Origin: Lautropia sp.
Lineage (GTDB): Bacteria; Pseudomonadota; Gammaproteobacteria; Burkholderiales; Burkholderiaceae_E
Reading direction: 5' to 3'
DNA: 64,000 nt
NCBI GenBank assembly: GCA_030530775.1
Contig: JAUMUG010000001.1
Coordinates: 124,001-188,000, forward strand
Both the position numbers and the translations under genes were made by a program. The notes below the pieces were generated by a model. It was not told the DNA's origin. It worked only from the letters and a program-made list of their open reading frames with translations, and did not search any database. Positions 1 to 7,868 of this stretch are shown here, in pieces (the first letter of the stretch is position 1; each line of letters starts with the position of its first letter).

Positions 1-1242
1 GGGTGAGGTGAAGTCGAGCAGTTTGTGTTCGCCATCTTCGATGATGGCACGCGGCTCGGGGTCGAGCATCAGCGTCACTTTCAGTTTCTGGCCTTCGCGC
101 CCGAGCACTTCATAGGTGTAGTGCCGGTTTTCCAGCACGATCGGCTGTGTGAAGGCCGTCGACAGCCAGGGATGCCGGTGGCGCAGCGCCGTCAGCTGCT
201 TCAGCAGATGGAACATCCATGAATCGCGGGCCGGCAGTTGAGATGGGCAGGCCGGGTAGGCCGGGCGCAGATCGTCGTCGAGGTGTTCGCCTTCTTTTTT
301 GTCGCCGTGATAGAGTAGTTCGTCGCCGTAGTAAAGCGATGGGATGCCACCGACCGTCATCAGGATGACGAAAGCGAGAGCCGCTTTGCGTTCACCGATC
401 TTGGTCGCGACGCGGGTCACATCGTGATTGCCGATGAAGGTCTTGGGCGTGAAAGTCGCCAGCATCTCGTTGTGGCGTTTCAGGCACCAGTCCAGTTCGA
501 AGAAGTTGGCGTCGAGCAGACTGCTCCAAGCCGCTTTCCAGAGTTCATACTGGGTAACGGAGTCGAGACCGGATTTGTGGACGTAACGTTGATAGTTTCC
601 ATGGATCACCTCGCCGACGAACCAGACGTCGGGGAAGCGTTCGCGTACGACCGGCAGCACGCGGCGCCAGAAACGGGTCGGGACGTGATAGGCGGCATCC
701 AGTCGCCAGGCCGATGCACCGCGGCCCAGCCAGTGGCACATGACATCGATCACCATCTGGACGACTTCTTCGGCGCTGTGATTGAGCGCGGGTAGACGTT
801 GATGGCCCTCGAAGTCTTCGTATTCGACCCGGCCATCGGGGTGGCGCGTGATGCGGAACAGCGATTCGCTGGGACCACCTTCCAGTGCCTGTTTGAACAG
901 TGGGTGGGTGTGGCCGACGTGGTTGAACACACCATCGAGCATCAGCGCCAGGCCGCGTTCGCGGCAGGCTGCGACCAGTTTGTCGAAGGAGGCGTCATCG
1001 CCCATACGCGGGTCGATGCGAAAGAAATCGGTGGTGTCATAGCCGTGCGTGTCGGATTCGAAGATGGGGCACAGTGACAGGCCGGTGGCGCCCAGCTCTT
1101 TCAGGTAGTCGAGCCAGGGAATGATCTGTTCGAGACGAGGCGTCTGTACACGCTCGGCTTCGTTGGAGGGGCGGATGGCGGCACCTGTGAATCCCAGTGG
1201 GTAGATGTGCCACCAGATGGTGTCGTTGATCCAGGTGGGCAT
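1..1242 (-). CDS. Alpha-amylase family protein (GH13), 3' end cut by window edge
   Basis: Reading the minus strand from an ATG at 1242 gives an open frame of 414 codons that leaves the window without a stop. It begins MPTWINDTIWWHIYPLGF and carries the four GH13 signatures in order: LDGVFNHVG (region I), RLDAAYH with the nucleophile Asp (region II), VGEVIH with the acid/base Glu (region III) and IGNHDV (region IV). It therefore hydrolyses or rearranges alpha-1,4-glucans; no signal peptide is visible, so a cytoplasmic enzyme acting on maltodextrin or glycogen is likely. An AAGG about 9 bases upstream of the ATG could serve as RBS. The exact specificity within GH13 is not resolvable, and the C-terminal beta domain continues beyond the edge. 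Confidence 0.9.
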   Translation of the reverse strand, partial: MPTWINDTIWWHIYPLGFTGAAIRPSNEAERVQTPRLEQIIPWLDYLKELGATGLSLCPIFESDTHGYDTTDFFRIDPRMGDDASFDKLVAACRERGLALMLDGVFNHVGHTHPLFKQALEGGPSESLFRITRHPDGRVEYEDFEGHQRLPALNHSAEEVVQMVIDVMCHWLGRGASAWRLDAAYHVPTRFWRRVLPVVRERFPDVWFVGEVIHGNYQRYVHKSGLDSVTQYELWKAAWSSLLDANFFELDWCLKRHNEMLATFTPKTFIGNHDVTRVATKIGERKAALAFVILMTVGGIPSLYYGDELLYHGDKKEGEHLDDDLRPAYPACPSQLPARDSWMFHLLKQLTALRHRHPWLSTAFTQPIVLENRHYTYEVLGREGQKLKVTLMLDPEPRAIIEDGEHKLLDFTSP

Positions 1243-1740
1243 AAGCAATCCCTTGTCGTTCAGTGTTGCAAAGATGGGGAGGAGAAGATGTCGAGAGGTC
1301 GCGTCGTCCCGCTGTGTTTCCGTTTCTGCCGGGTGCTTCTAAAAGTCCCCTTGCCATCCTTCGCGGTTCGGGTCGCGGGCTTCGGCATGGCGAAAGCGCG
1401 TCGAGATGGACGGCAGTACGGTGGTGAGAACGGTGCTTCGATGAGCAGGCAGGGCGATGGTGTCCTGGGAAGCCACGGTTTTGCGGTCGGGTTCCAGTGA
1501 ACCGCGGGGCATGGTGGGCCCGATGTCGAGGGAGGAATGTGCTCGTGTGATACGACCGCGAATTCTATAGCCAGTCCGTCGCCGTGGTGCTGACAGGTTG
1601 TGTCGATTGCAACGTCCATGCCGTGAATCGACGGCTTCGTGTTTGTGTTTTGTTTGATTTGCGATGATTGTTCCGCAGCGAAGTCATTTTGTTTTCGCAA
1701 TGTATGTGCTGTATTTTCGGAGGCCGGGCGGGCCCTGGTT
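1243..1740. other. Intergenic region upstream of the amylase
   Basis: About 500 bases between the amylase start and the end of the DNA glycosylase gene, both minus strand. The part from 1560 to 1720 is richer in T than the flanks and could hold the amylase promoter, but I see no convincing -35/-10 pair, no clear terminator and no plausible gene. Confidence 0.5.
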
Positions 1741-2277
1741 TCAACGCAACCAGGGCGACAGTGCCGTCAGCCAGGCGGTCTGCTTCTGTTGCAGGTTCAG
1801 GCTGGCGTGTGCCGGACTGGTGGAAGGCAGGACGGCGGTGGCATAGCCCAATGCGGCAAACATGGGTTGCCGACGTGCGGCCTGTTTGCCGTTGAAGGCG
1901 ATCAGTTTCAGTCCGGGCAGCCGTGCCAGCAGCGGCTGGAATTCGTTGCCGATGGCGTCACGGATGTTGGCGTCCAGGCTGCCCCTGCGTCGACAATGTC
2001 CCACCGTGTCCCAGAGCGCGATCCGATGCTGCCGCAGTCGTTCGAGCCGTTCGGGATAGGGCAGATCGGGCAGAGGTTGTTCGAGCAATGCGCCCAGAAT
2101 GGTCCAGAACTGGTTGCGCGGATGGGCGTAGTAGGCGCCGGCCGTCAATGAGGCGATACCCGGAAAGCTGCCCAGTAACAGGATGCGGGCGTCGGCCCGC
2201 CAGATGGGTGGCAATCCGTGCCGGGATGGCGGGGTATCGTGGCGGCTGTGCCCGGTGCCATGGGTGGTGTCGCTCAT
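1741..2277 (-). CDS. Uracil/hypoxanthine-DNA glycosylase, UDG family 6
   Basis: A 178-residue protein. Motif LLGSFPGIASL with YYAHPRNQFW just after it, and PSTSPAHAS near the C-terminus, are the pattern of the DNA-deoxyinosine glycosylase (UDG family 6, HDG) group within the uracil-DNA glycosylase superfamily. It should excise deaminated bases (hypoxanthine, perhaps uracil) in base-excision repair. The first 25 residues are Ser/His/Pro-rich and unconserved-looking, so a later start is possible, although the ATG at 2277 is the first in frame. It lies upstream of the amylase gene on the same strand, with a 500-base gap, so it is probably a separate unit. Mug-type glycosylase is the main alternative. 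Confidence 0.85.
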   Translation of the reverse strand: MSDTTHGTGHSRHDTPPSRHGLPPIWRADARILLLGSFPGIASLTAGAYYAHPRNQFWTILGALLEQPLPDLPYPERLERLRQHRIALWDTVGHCRRRGSLDANIRDAIGNEFQPLLARLPGLKLIAFNGKQAARRQPMFAALGYATAVLPSTSPAHASLNLQQKQTAWLTALSPWLR

Positions 2278-2463
2278 GGGAGGCGTCGGTCATGTTCACG
2301 TTGAAGGCAACGCTGCGTGTGGGGTGCGAATGGCGACGGTAGAATCGGCCGAGGTTCATGCCGAGGGGCGCCGCATGTGCATTCTATAGAGAGGGTGCCG
2401 TGAACTGGATCGACCTTGACTGTGCGGGAGGGGCCCCTGCGGCCAATCAATTGAGTCGAGTGC

Positions 2464-3909
2464 ATGTTTGATAAGGTGATTTTCGCCGGTGGTGGGCACC
2501 GTTGCTGGTGGCAGGCCGGTTTTTGGGAGGTTCTGCGTGCCGAGATCGAGTTGCGTCCCCGGGTGATCGGTGCGGTGTCGGCTGGTGCGTTCATGGCTTG
2601 TCTGGTGTACGCCAACGACAGCCGTCGGGCGCTGGCCTGGTATGAGCGCGAACTGGTCGGTGTACGCACCAATCTGGCGTGGTTGAACCTGTTTCGGCGG
2701 GGAGAGCCGCTCTTTCGGCAGGGGGCCATCTATCGCAAGGCGATTCGTGCGCTGTTGGGTGGCGAGCACTTCCGGCAGTTGATGTGGCAGGCGCCGGAGA
2801 TGCGCATTCAGTACGCGATTCCTCCCAGGGACATGAGCGAGCGTCAGGCTGCATGGCAGGCATGGCGTGCCTATCGACGTGACGCCGGTGCGGCGGCCGG
2901 CGGGCTGCATGCAGCCGCCGCCGGGGGGGCGTCGGGGTTCAGGGCCGGAGTCAAGCGTCTGCAGGATTGCCGGACCGAGCGTGAAATGTCCGATCTGCTC
3001 TGGGCTTCCAGTTGTACGCCACCGTTGATGTCGGTGTCCGAACTCGATGGCGAGGCCGCTTACGATGGTGGGCTCGTCGATCCCGTTCCGGTCCGCCTGG
3101 TGGACGATGTGCCGGGTCAGACACTGGTGCTGACGACCCGGCGCTATTCCAAGAAGACACCGGTCTTTGCCAGCGAGGGCAATGTTTACGTGCAGCCCTC
3201 GGTACCGGTGCCGGCGTCGAGCTGGGATTTCACTTCCCCGCGTCGCTTTCTCAAAACCTATGAACAGGGGCGTCGGGATGCCGAGTCGTTTCTGCGCCTG
3301 TTCGGGCTGGGGACCTTTCATCAGGTCTCACAGTTCGGCGGTGTGCTGCTGAGCGGTGGTCGTTGGCCGGGCGAGGAGCGACCGGGCGACGCTTTCGATA
3401 CCGATCAGATGGTAGGAACCCAGACCGAAACCACGGGACTCGAGCGTGAGCCGTTGCCGGGGGGCGACTCTGCGGTGATGCCTGTGGACGACAACGGCGA
3501 TGTGGCGCGTGCGTCCGATGCGAGCGGGGGGGTGCATCAGGAAGGGGAGGCTCCGGATGTGTCACCGACCGGGGAGGCGGGCACCGCGGCCGTGGAAGGT
3601 CGGCTGCCGGCTGGCCGTGCCGAGCATGCTCGCAAGCCGCTGGAGGGTACGGATCGGCAGCGGCGGGTGGATTCGGCCGGGGACCGGCGCGACGCGGCAC
3701 CTGCCGGCCGGGTTGTCGCTTCTGCGGGGGGCGGCGCAGCAGGCACTGCGGCGGAAGCGCCTGTCGGCCCGCGGAAAAGCCCGGCCGGCGTGGACAATGC
3801 TGTGGCCGGCGCCGCTGCCGATCCGGCGGACGTCTCCGAAGACGATGATTTCCAGCATACGCTGGGCGAGTTGAGTGACAAGCTCTTCGAGCGGGGGCGC
3901 AGGCGCTGA
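2464..3909 (+). CDS. Patatin-like phospholipase with long low-complexity tail
   Basis: 481 residues. The patatin fold signatures are present: glycine-rich oxyanion loop FAGGGHR near the N-terminus, nucleophile elbow GAVSAGA (G-x-S-x-G) at about residue 40, and the catalytic Asp in YDGGLVDP at about 200. This supports a serine acyl hydrolase acting on phospholipids or acyl esters. From about residue 300 to the end the protein is Gly/Ala/Glu/Asp-rich without repeats that I can define; the extra 180 residues are not part of the patatin domain. No signal peptide is seen, so it is cytosolic or injected. It is alone on the plus strand among minus-strand neighbours. Confidence 0.85.
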   Translation: MFDKVIFAGGGHRCWWQAGFWEVLRAEIELRPRVIGAVSAGAFMACLVYANDSRRALAWYERELVGVRTNLAWLNLFRRGEPLFRQGAIYRKAIRALLGGEHFRQLMWQAPEMRIQYAIPPRDMSERQAAWQAWRAYRRDAGAAAGGLHAAAAGGASGFRAGVKRLQDCRTEREMSDLLWASSCTPPLMSVSELDGEAAYDGGLVDPVPVRLVDDVPGQTLVLTTRRYSKKTPVFASEGNVYVQPSVPVPASSWDFTSPRRFLKTYEQGRRDAESFLRLFGLGTFHQVSQFGGVLLSGGRWPGEERPGDAFDTDQMVGTQTETTGLEREPLPGGDSAVMPVDDNGDVARASDASGGVHQEGEAPDVSPTGEAGTAAVEGRLPAGRAEHARKPLEGTDRQRRVDSAGDRRDAAPAGRVVASAGGGAAGTAAEAPVGPRKSPAGVDNAVAGAAADPADVSEDDDFQHTLGELSDKLFERGRRR

Positions 3910-3945
3910 AACCGGGCCGGGATGGTCTCGGGGCCCGATGTGGTT

Positions 3946-4122
3946 TCAATCGGCCCGGCGGGCCGCCAACCAGAGACTGCCCCCCAGCAGCATCAGCAGC
4001 CAGGCCACCAGGGTTGCGGTGATGGACACCCGGAAAATGGCTGGCGCAGCAACGATGAGACCGGCTGTCAGCAGATAGCGGGCGGTGGTGATGGTGCGTT
4101 GCGCGGGGGTGAGTTCAGCCAT
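3946..4122 (-). CDS. Small membrane protein, 58 aa, unknown function
   Basis: Within a longer open frame, the ATG at 4122 begins MAELTPAQRTITTARYLLTA and ends at a stop at 3946. The protein has two hydrophobic helices (about residues 17-30 and 35-52) separated by a short polar turn and ends in RRAD, the pattern of a small inner-membrane hairpin protein. It sits between the convergent patatin gene and tRNA-Arg. I do not recognise the family; compositional coherence and a sensible start are the only support, and the longer 229-residue version reads through the tRNA and is not credible. Confidence 0.55.
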   Translation of the reverse strand: MAELTPAQRTITTARYLLTAGLIVAAPAIFRVSITATLVAWLLMLLGGSLWLAARRAD

Positions 4123-4265
4123 GAGCGTGTTCCGGGGTCCAGAGACAAACCCGGGACAAGGAGGGACGGATACCCGTGGGTGCGGGTGAATGATCAACCG
4201 AGTGGAAGATGCGCCGCTTTTTTGACACTGTCGCCAGGGTGGCACGGAAAAACGTGCAAAAGAAG

Positions 4266-4341
4266 TGGCGCGCCCGGCACGAATCGAACGTGCGACCCTT
4301 GGCTTCGGAGGCCAATACTCTATCCCCTGAGCTACGGGCGC
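4266..4341 (-). tRNA. tRNA-Arg (anticodon CCG), CCA encoded
   Basis: The minus strand folds into a complete cloverleaf: 7-bp acceptor stem GCGCCCG/CGGGCGC (4335-4341 with 4270-4276), D-arm with AGCTCAGGGGATAGAG, anticodon arm TTGGC-CTCCGAA-GCCAA giving anticodon CCG, and T-arm with GTTCGATTC. Discriminator G and an encoded CCA end follow. It decodes the arginine codon CGG, a common codon in a GC-rich genome. Length 76 nt including CCA. Confidence 0.97.
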
Positions 4342-4815
4342 GCTGAACCCCAGGATACTACAGAGTTTCGAAGCAATGGTCCAGTGGTACGGGCGAAAAG
4401 TTGCCCACATCGTGTGTTGGCACGTGCTTTGGCTCGGCAGGCGCGTCTTGGGTGGGCAGACTCCGCCTGGATGCCGAGCGGATCGGGGAGACACCGACCG
4501 TCTGCATCGCGTGTATGGTTCATGAGCGGTTGGACGCTGTGCCCACGTATCGCCGCGACCACGTATCGTCGAAGAAGGGGATGCGTGACGGCTCAGTCTG
4601 AAAAACCCGCCAGATTCATCCCGGTGGTGATGCATGGAAAGGACGCGGGAAGAGGCGGATCGGTGTGACCATCGGTTGTGGAAGGTTGATGTCCAGCGTA
4701 CCGATTGGCTGAGCGAACAGATAGAATCACCACGTCAGGTGCATGGGAATCCATCCCGCACGCTTGAATCTTCTAATGGCACAACACTCAGCAGCCCTGA
4801 AAGGGTGGAGGATCA
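4342..4815. other. Intergenic region between tRNA-Arg and cytochrome c gene
   Basis: About 470 bases lying upstream of both the minus-strand tRNA and the plus-strand cytochrome gene, so it must contain two divergent promoters. The only firm element is the GGAGG ribosome-binding site at 4807-4811, four bases before the cytochrome ATG. Short antisense frames here look random. Confidence 0.5.
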
Positions 4816-5355
4816 ATGGCGAACAATTCCAATGACATGGGACCTGGCGGTGCACGGACGGAGCCCAAGAGCTTCTTCAAGTCGCCGACGCAGATGGTGA
4901 CGGTCGTGACGACGGCGCTGGTGCTGCCGGTCGTGCTGATCAGTGTCATGGTGGCGTACATGGACACGGGCCGTCGCGTCGATGAATTGTCAGAAGAGGC
5001 TATCGAAGCACGCATCCGCCCGGTGGCCGGTTTCGAACTGCGTGAGGTCAAGAAAGGTGGTGCACCGCGTGCGGGCGAGGTCGTCTACAAGGAGGTCTGT
5101 GCCGCCTGTCATGGTTCCGGTGTCGGCGGTGCGCCGGTCACGGGGGACGAGGGGCTGTGGGCGCCGCGGATTGCCCAGGGATTTGACACGCTGCTGCAGT
5201 CGGCGCTGAAAGGCAAGAACGGTATGCCGGCACAGGGCGGAGGCGATTACTCTGATCAGGAAATTGCCAATGCCGTGGTCTATCTGGCCAATGAAGGAGG
5301 CGCTTCCTTCGAGGCACCGAAGCAGGAACCCGCAGCCGAGGAAGGCGGTGATTGA
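4816..5355 (+). CDS. Membrane-anchored cytochrome c5 family protein
   Basis: 179 residues. A single uncleaved transmembrane anchor (about residues 27-50) is followed by a periplasmic class I cytochrome domain with the haem-binding CAACH at residues 95-99 and a likely axial Met in NGMPAQ at about 137. The spacing and the glycine-rich GGGDYSDQEIANAVVYLAN end match the cytochrome c5/CytC5 group of betaproteobacteria, electron carriers between the bc1 complex and terminal oxidases. The acidic tail (EPAAEEGGD) is typical of the anchored versions. GGAGG lies four bases upstream of the ATG. It is monocistronic as far as can be seen. Confidence 0.9.
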   Translation: MANNSNDMGPGGARTEPKSFFKSPTQMVTVVTTALVLPVVLISVMVAYMDTGRRVDELSEEAIEARIRPVAGFELREVKKGGAPRAGEVVYKEVCAACHGSGVGGAPVTGDEGLWAPRIAQGFDTLLQSALKGKNGMPAQGGGDYSDQEIANAVVYLANEGGASFEAPKQEPAAEEGGD

Positions 5356-5648
5356 ACGGGGCTGCCCTGGATTGGATCGGCCCGACTGCCGGGATGCTCT
5401 GAAGACGCTGGAGCGGTTCAGGGGACGTTCCTGCGTCGTTCGGCAGGCGGGAACGCCTGGTTGGTAGGGGGTTGGACGGGCTGGGTCCGGATTTGGACGC
5501 AATGATGCCGCCCCGGCCGTCGACAGTGTGCAAGATGAGGATCGGGCACGTGGCTCACGAGCCATGACGCCACCATCCACGAGTCGTGGCACCCTCGGCC
5601 GTGATCCGCTCACCGCCCCAGATCCACGGCCTGACCGTTTGCCGGCTC

Positions 5649-7679
5649 CTATGGGGTGCTTGTCGAACGGCCCAACATGGCGCGCAGGGCTGCCAGGCGT
5701 TTGCGGGCCTCTTCGGTGCCGAGCGGTGCGCTGTTGCGGCTGTCTGCTTCCAGGCCCATTTCCGTGATGAAGCGCGAGGGCTGGCAATCGACCATCTGAC
5801 GAGCGCGCTTGCGCTGCCGGCACCACGACAGGGTCAGGCTGCGCCGGGCGCGGGTGATGGCCACGTACATCAACCGCCGTTCTTCTTCGAGCCGTTCGGC
5901 ATCGATTTTTTCCCGGTCGACCGGCATGCCGCCGACATCATCGAGCCCGTCTTCTTCGCGGCCGGCATGTGGCATCAAGCCTTCCTCGACACCGATCAGG
6001 TAGACGTGTGGGTACTCCAGCCCCTTGGAGGCATGCACAGTCGAAAGCTTGACACCGTCGGTTTCTTCGTCGCGACCTTCCAGCCGGGTGACCAGCGAGA
6101 TGTACTGTGCCATGTCGATCAGGGTCTTGCCGTCCTCGTCGCCGCGCCTGCTGATCCAGTCACGGAATTCGCAGACGTATTGCCAGCGGGTGGTGGCGCT
6201 GCGTTCGTCGCCCTGTTCCATCAGATAGGCTTCGTAGTCGATGGCGGTGATCAGCGTATCCAGCATCTCCGAGGTGGGCTCGCGCTCGGCCCGATGGCGT
6301 AGCCTGTCGATGAAGTCGCCGAAGGCGCGCAGCGGATGCAGCTGGCGCTCGGGGATCTTGTTTTCGACGCCGGTCTCGAACAGTGCCTGAAACAGGCTGA
6401 TATCACGCTCGCCGGCGTATTCGCCCAGCAGGGAGAGTGTCTGCGGGCCGATGCCCCGACGTGGGGTGGTGGCGGCACGGATGAAGGCCGGGTCGTCTTC
6501 GTCGTTGGCCAGCAGGCGCAGATAGGCGCAGAGATCCTTGATTTCGGCGCGATCGAAGAAGGATTGGCCACCGGAGATCTGATAGGGGATCCGCTCCTTG
6601 CGCAGCATCTGTTCGATGACCCGGGCTTGATGGTTGCCGCGGTAGAGGATGGCAAAATCGGACCAGTCCAGCTTTTTCTCGAAGCGGGCAGCCTGGATGC
6701 GCATGACCACCCGTTCGGCTTCATCCTCGTCGTCATCGCAGACCATCACCTTGAGCGGATCGCCGCTGCCCAGTGCCGACCAGAGGGTTTTGGTATACAG
6801 CTTGGGGTTGCGGGCGATCAGGGTATTGGCGGCGTCGAGGATATTGCGGGTCGAGCGGTAGTTCTGCTCCAGCTTGATGACGGTCAGGTTCGGAAAGTCC
6901 TGGCCCAGCCGCTTGAGGTTCTCGAGGGTGGCACCGCGCCAGCCGTAGATCGATTGGTCGTCGTCGCCGACCGCTGTCAGACCGTTGCGGTCGCCGACCA
7001 GTTCGCGCAACAGCGCATATTGGGCGGCATTGGTGTCCTGGTACTCGTCGACCAGAAAGTACCGTAACCGTTCGTGCCAATATCGTCGGGCTTCGGTATC
7101 GTTGCGCAGCAGTTTCAGCGGCAGGCGGATCAGATCATCGAAATCCACCGCCTGATAGCCTTCGAGCGTGGCCTGATAGTCGACGAAAGCCCGGGCGATA
7201 CGGATCTCGCTTTCGCCCCGCGCAGCCTGCAGAGCGGCCTCGGGTTCGGTCAGCGCGTTTTTCCATAGTGAAATCTTGGCCTGGGCCAGCTTGATCAGCT
7301 TTCGGTCGGTGGTGGCCAGCAGCTGGGCCAGCAGGCCACCGCAGTCGTCGGCGTCGAAGATCGAGAAGGAGGGCTTGAGTCCGATGGCTCGGCCGCTGGT
7401 GCGCAGCATTTTCATGCCGAGCGAGTGGAAGGTCGAGATGGTCGGCCGGTCGGCCGGTTTCAGTTTGCGCTGCTGGGCAAAGCGCTCGGCCATTTCGGCC
7501 GCCGCTTTGTTGGTGAAGGTAATGGCGGCAATGGCCCGGCCGCTGTAGCCGGCATCGATCAGATGCCCCAGCTTGGCGGTGATGACACGGGTTTTGCCCG
7601 AGCCGGCACCGGCGATGACCAGACTGGGGCCGTTCAGATGACGGACGGCCTGTGACTGGGTGGGGTTGAGATCAGCCAT
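5649..7679 (-). CDS. rep: ATP-dependent DNA helicase Rep (UvrD/Rep family)
   Basis: 676 residues, nearly the same length as E. coli Rep. SF1A motifs in order: Walker A GAGSGKT at 24-30, TFTNKAAAEM (Ia), VDEYQDTN (II), GDDDQSIYGWRGA (III), NYRST (IV), STVHASKGLEYPHVYLIG (V) and YVAITRARRSL (VI). Rep is a 3'-5' helicase that clears protein roadblocks ahead of the replisome and cooperates in PriA-type restart. Length without the long UvrD C-terminal extension, and the neighbouring priA, favour Rep over UvrD or PcrA. The start ATG at 7679 has a weak RBS. Transcribed in the same direction as priA but with a 189-base gap. Confidence 0.92.
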   Translation of the reverse strand: MADLNPTQSQAVRHLNGPSLVIAGAGSGKTRVITAKLGHLIDAGYSGRAIAAITFTNKAAAEMAERFAQQRKLKPADRPTISTFHSLGMKMLRTSGRAIGLKPSFSIFDADDCGGLLAQLLATTDRKLIKLAQAKISLWKNALTEPEAALQAARGESEIRIARAFVDYQATLEGYQAVDFDDLIRLPLKLLRNDTEARRYWHERLRYFLVDEYQDTNAAQYALLRELVGDRNGLTAVGDDDQSIYGWRGATLENLKRLGQDFPNLTVIKLEQNYRSTRNILDAANTLIARNPKLYTKTLWSALGSGDPLKVMVCDDDEDEAERVVMRIQAARFEKKLDWSDFAILYRGNHQARVIEQMLRKERIPYQISGGQSFFDRAEIKDLCAYLRLLANDEDDPAFIRAATTPRRGIGPQTLSLLGEYAGERDISLFQALFETGVENKIPERQLHPLRAFGDFIDRLRHRAEREPTSEMLDTLITAIDYEAYLMEQGDERSATTRWQYVCEFRDWISRRGDEDGKTLIDMAQYISLVTRLEGRDEETDGVKLSTVHASKGLEYPHVYLIGVEEGLMPHAGREEDGLDDVGGMPVDREKIDAERLEEERRLMYVAITRARRSLTLSWCRQRKRARQMVDCQPSRFITEMGLEADSRNSAPLGTEEARKRLAALRAMLGRSTSTP

Positions 7680-7740
7680 GATGAGTCGGTGAAATGGGGC
7701 AGAGGAGGAGGAAACGGGGAGGGCGGGTCAATGTACGGAT

Positions 7741-7845
7741 GATGTTCTGGTCGGGGACGTTCCGAGGGCTGCTGTTCTGGACTGGGCGATGTTCAGGGTC
7801 TGGCTGGCGTTGTGGACCGGGCGACGTTCTGAGGCGATGTTCCGG
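7741..7845. repeat. Seven degenerate copies of a 10-mer GAYGTTCYGR between priA and rep
   Basis: The 189-base gap between priA and rep contains seven related decamers: GATGTTCTGG (7741), GACGTTCCGA (7756), GCTGTTCTGG (7771), GATGTTCAGG (7788), GGCGTTGTGG (7806), GACGTTCTGA (7823) and GATGTTCCGG (7836). Start-to-start spacing is 13-18. This could be a decayed short tandem repeat or a run of protein-binding sites; there is no recognisable hairpin. Confidence 0.55.
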
Positions 7846-7868
7846 AGTCCTGGTCGGAGGGGCGGACG

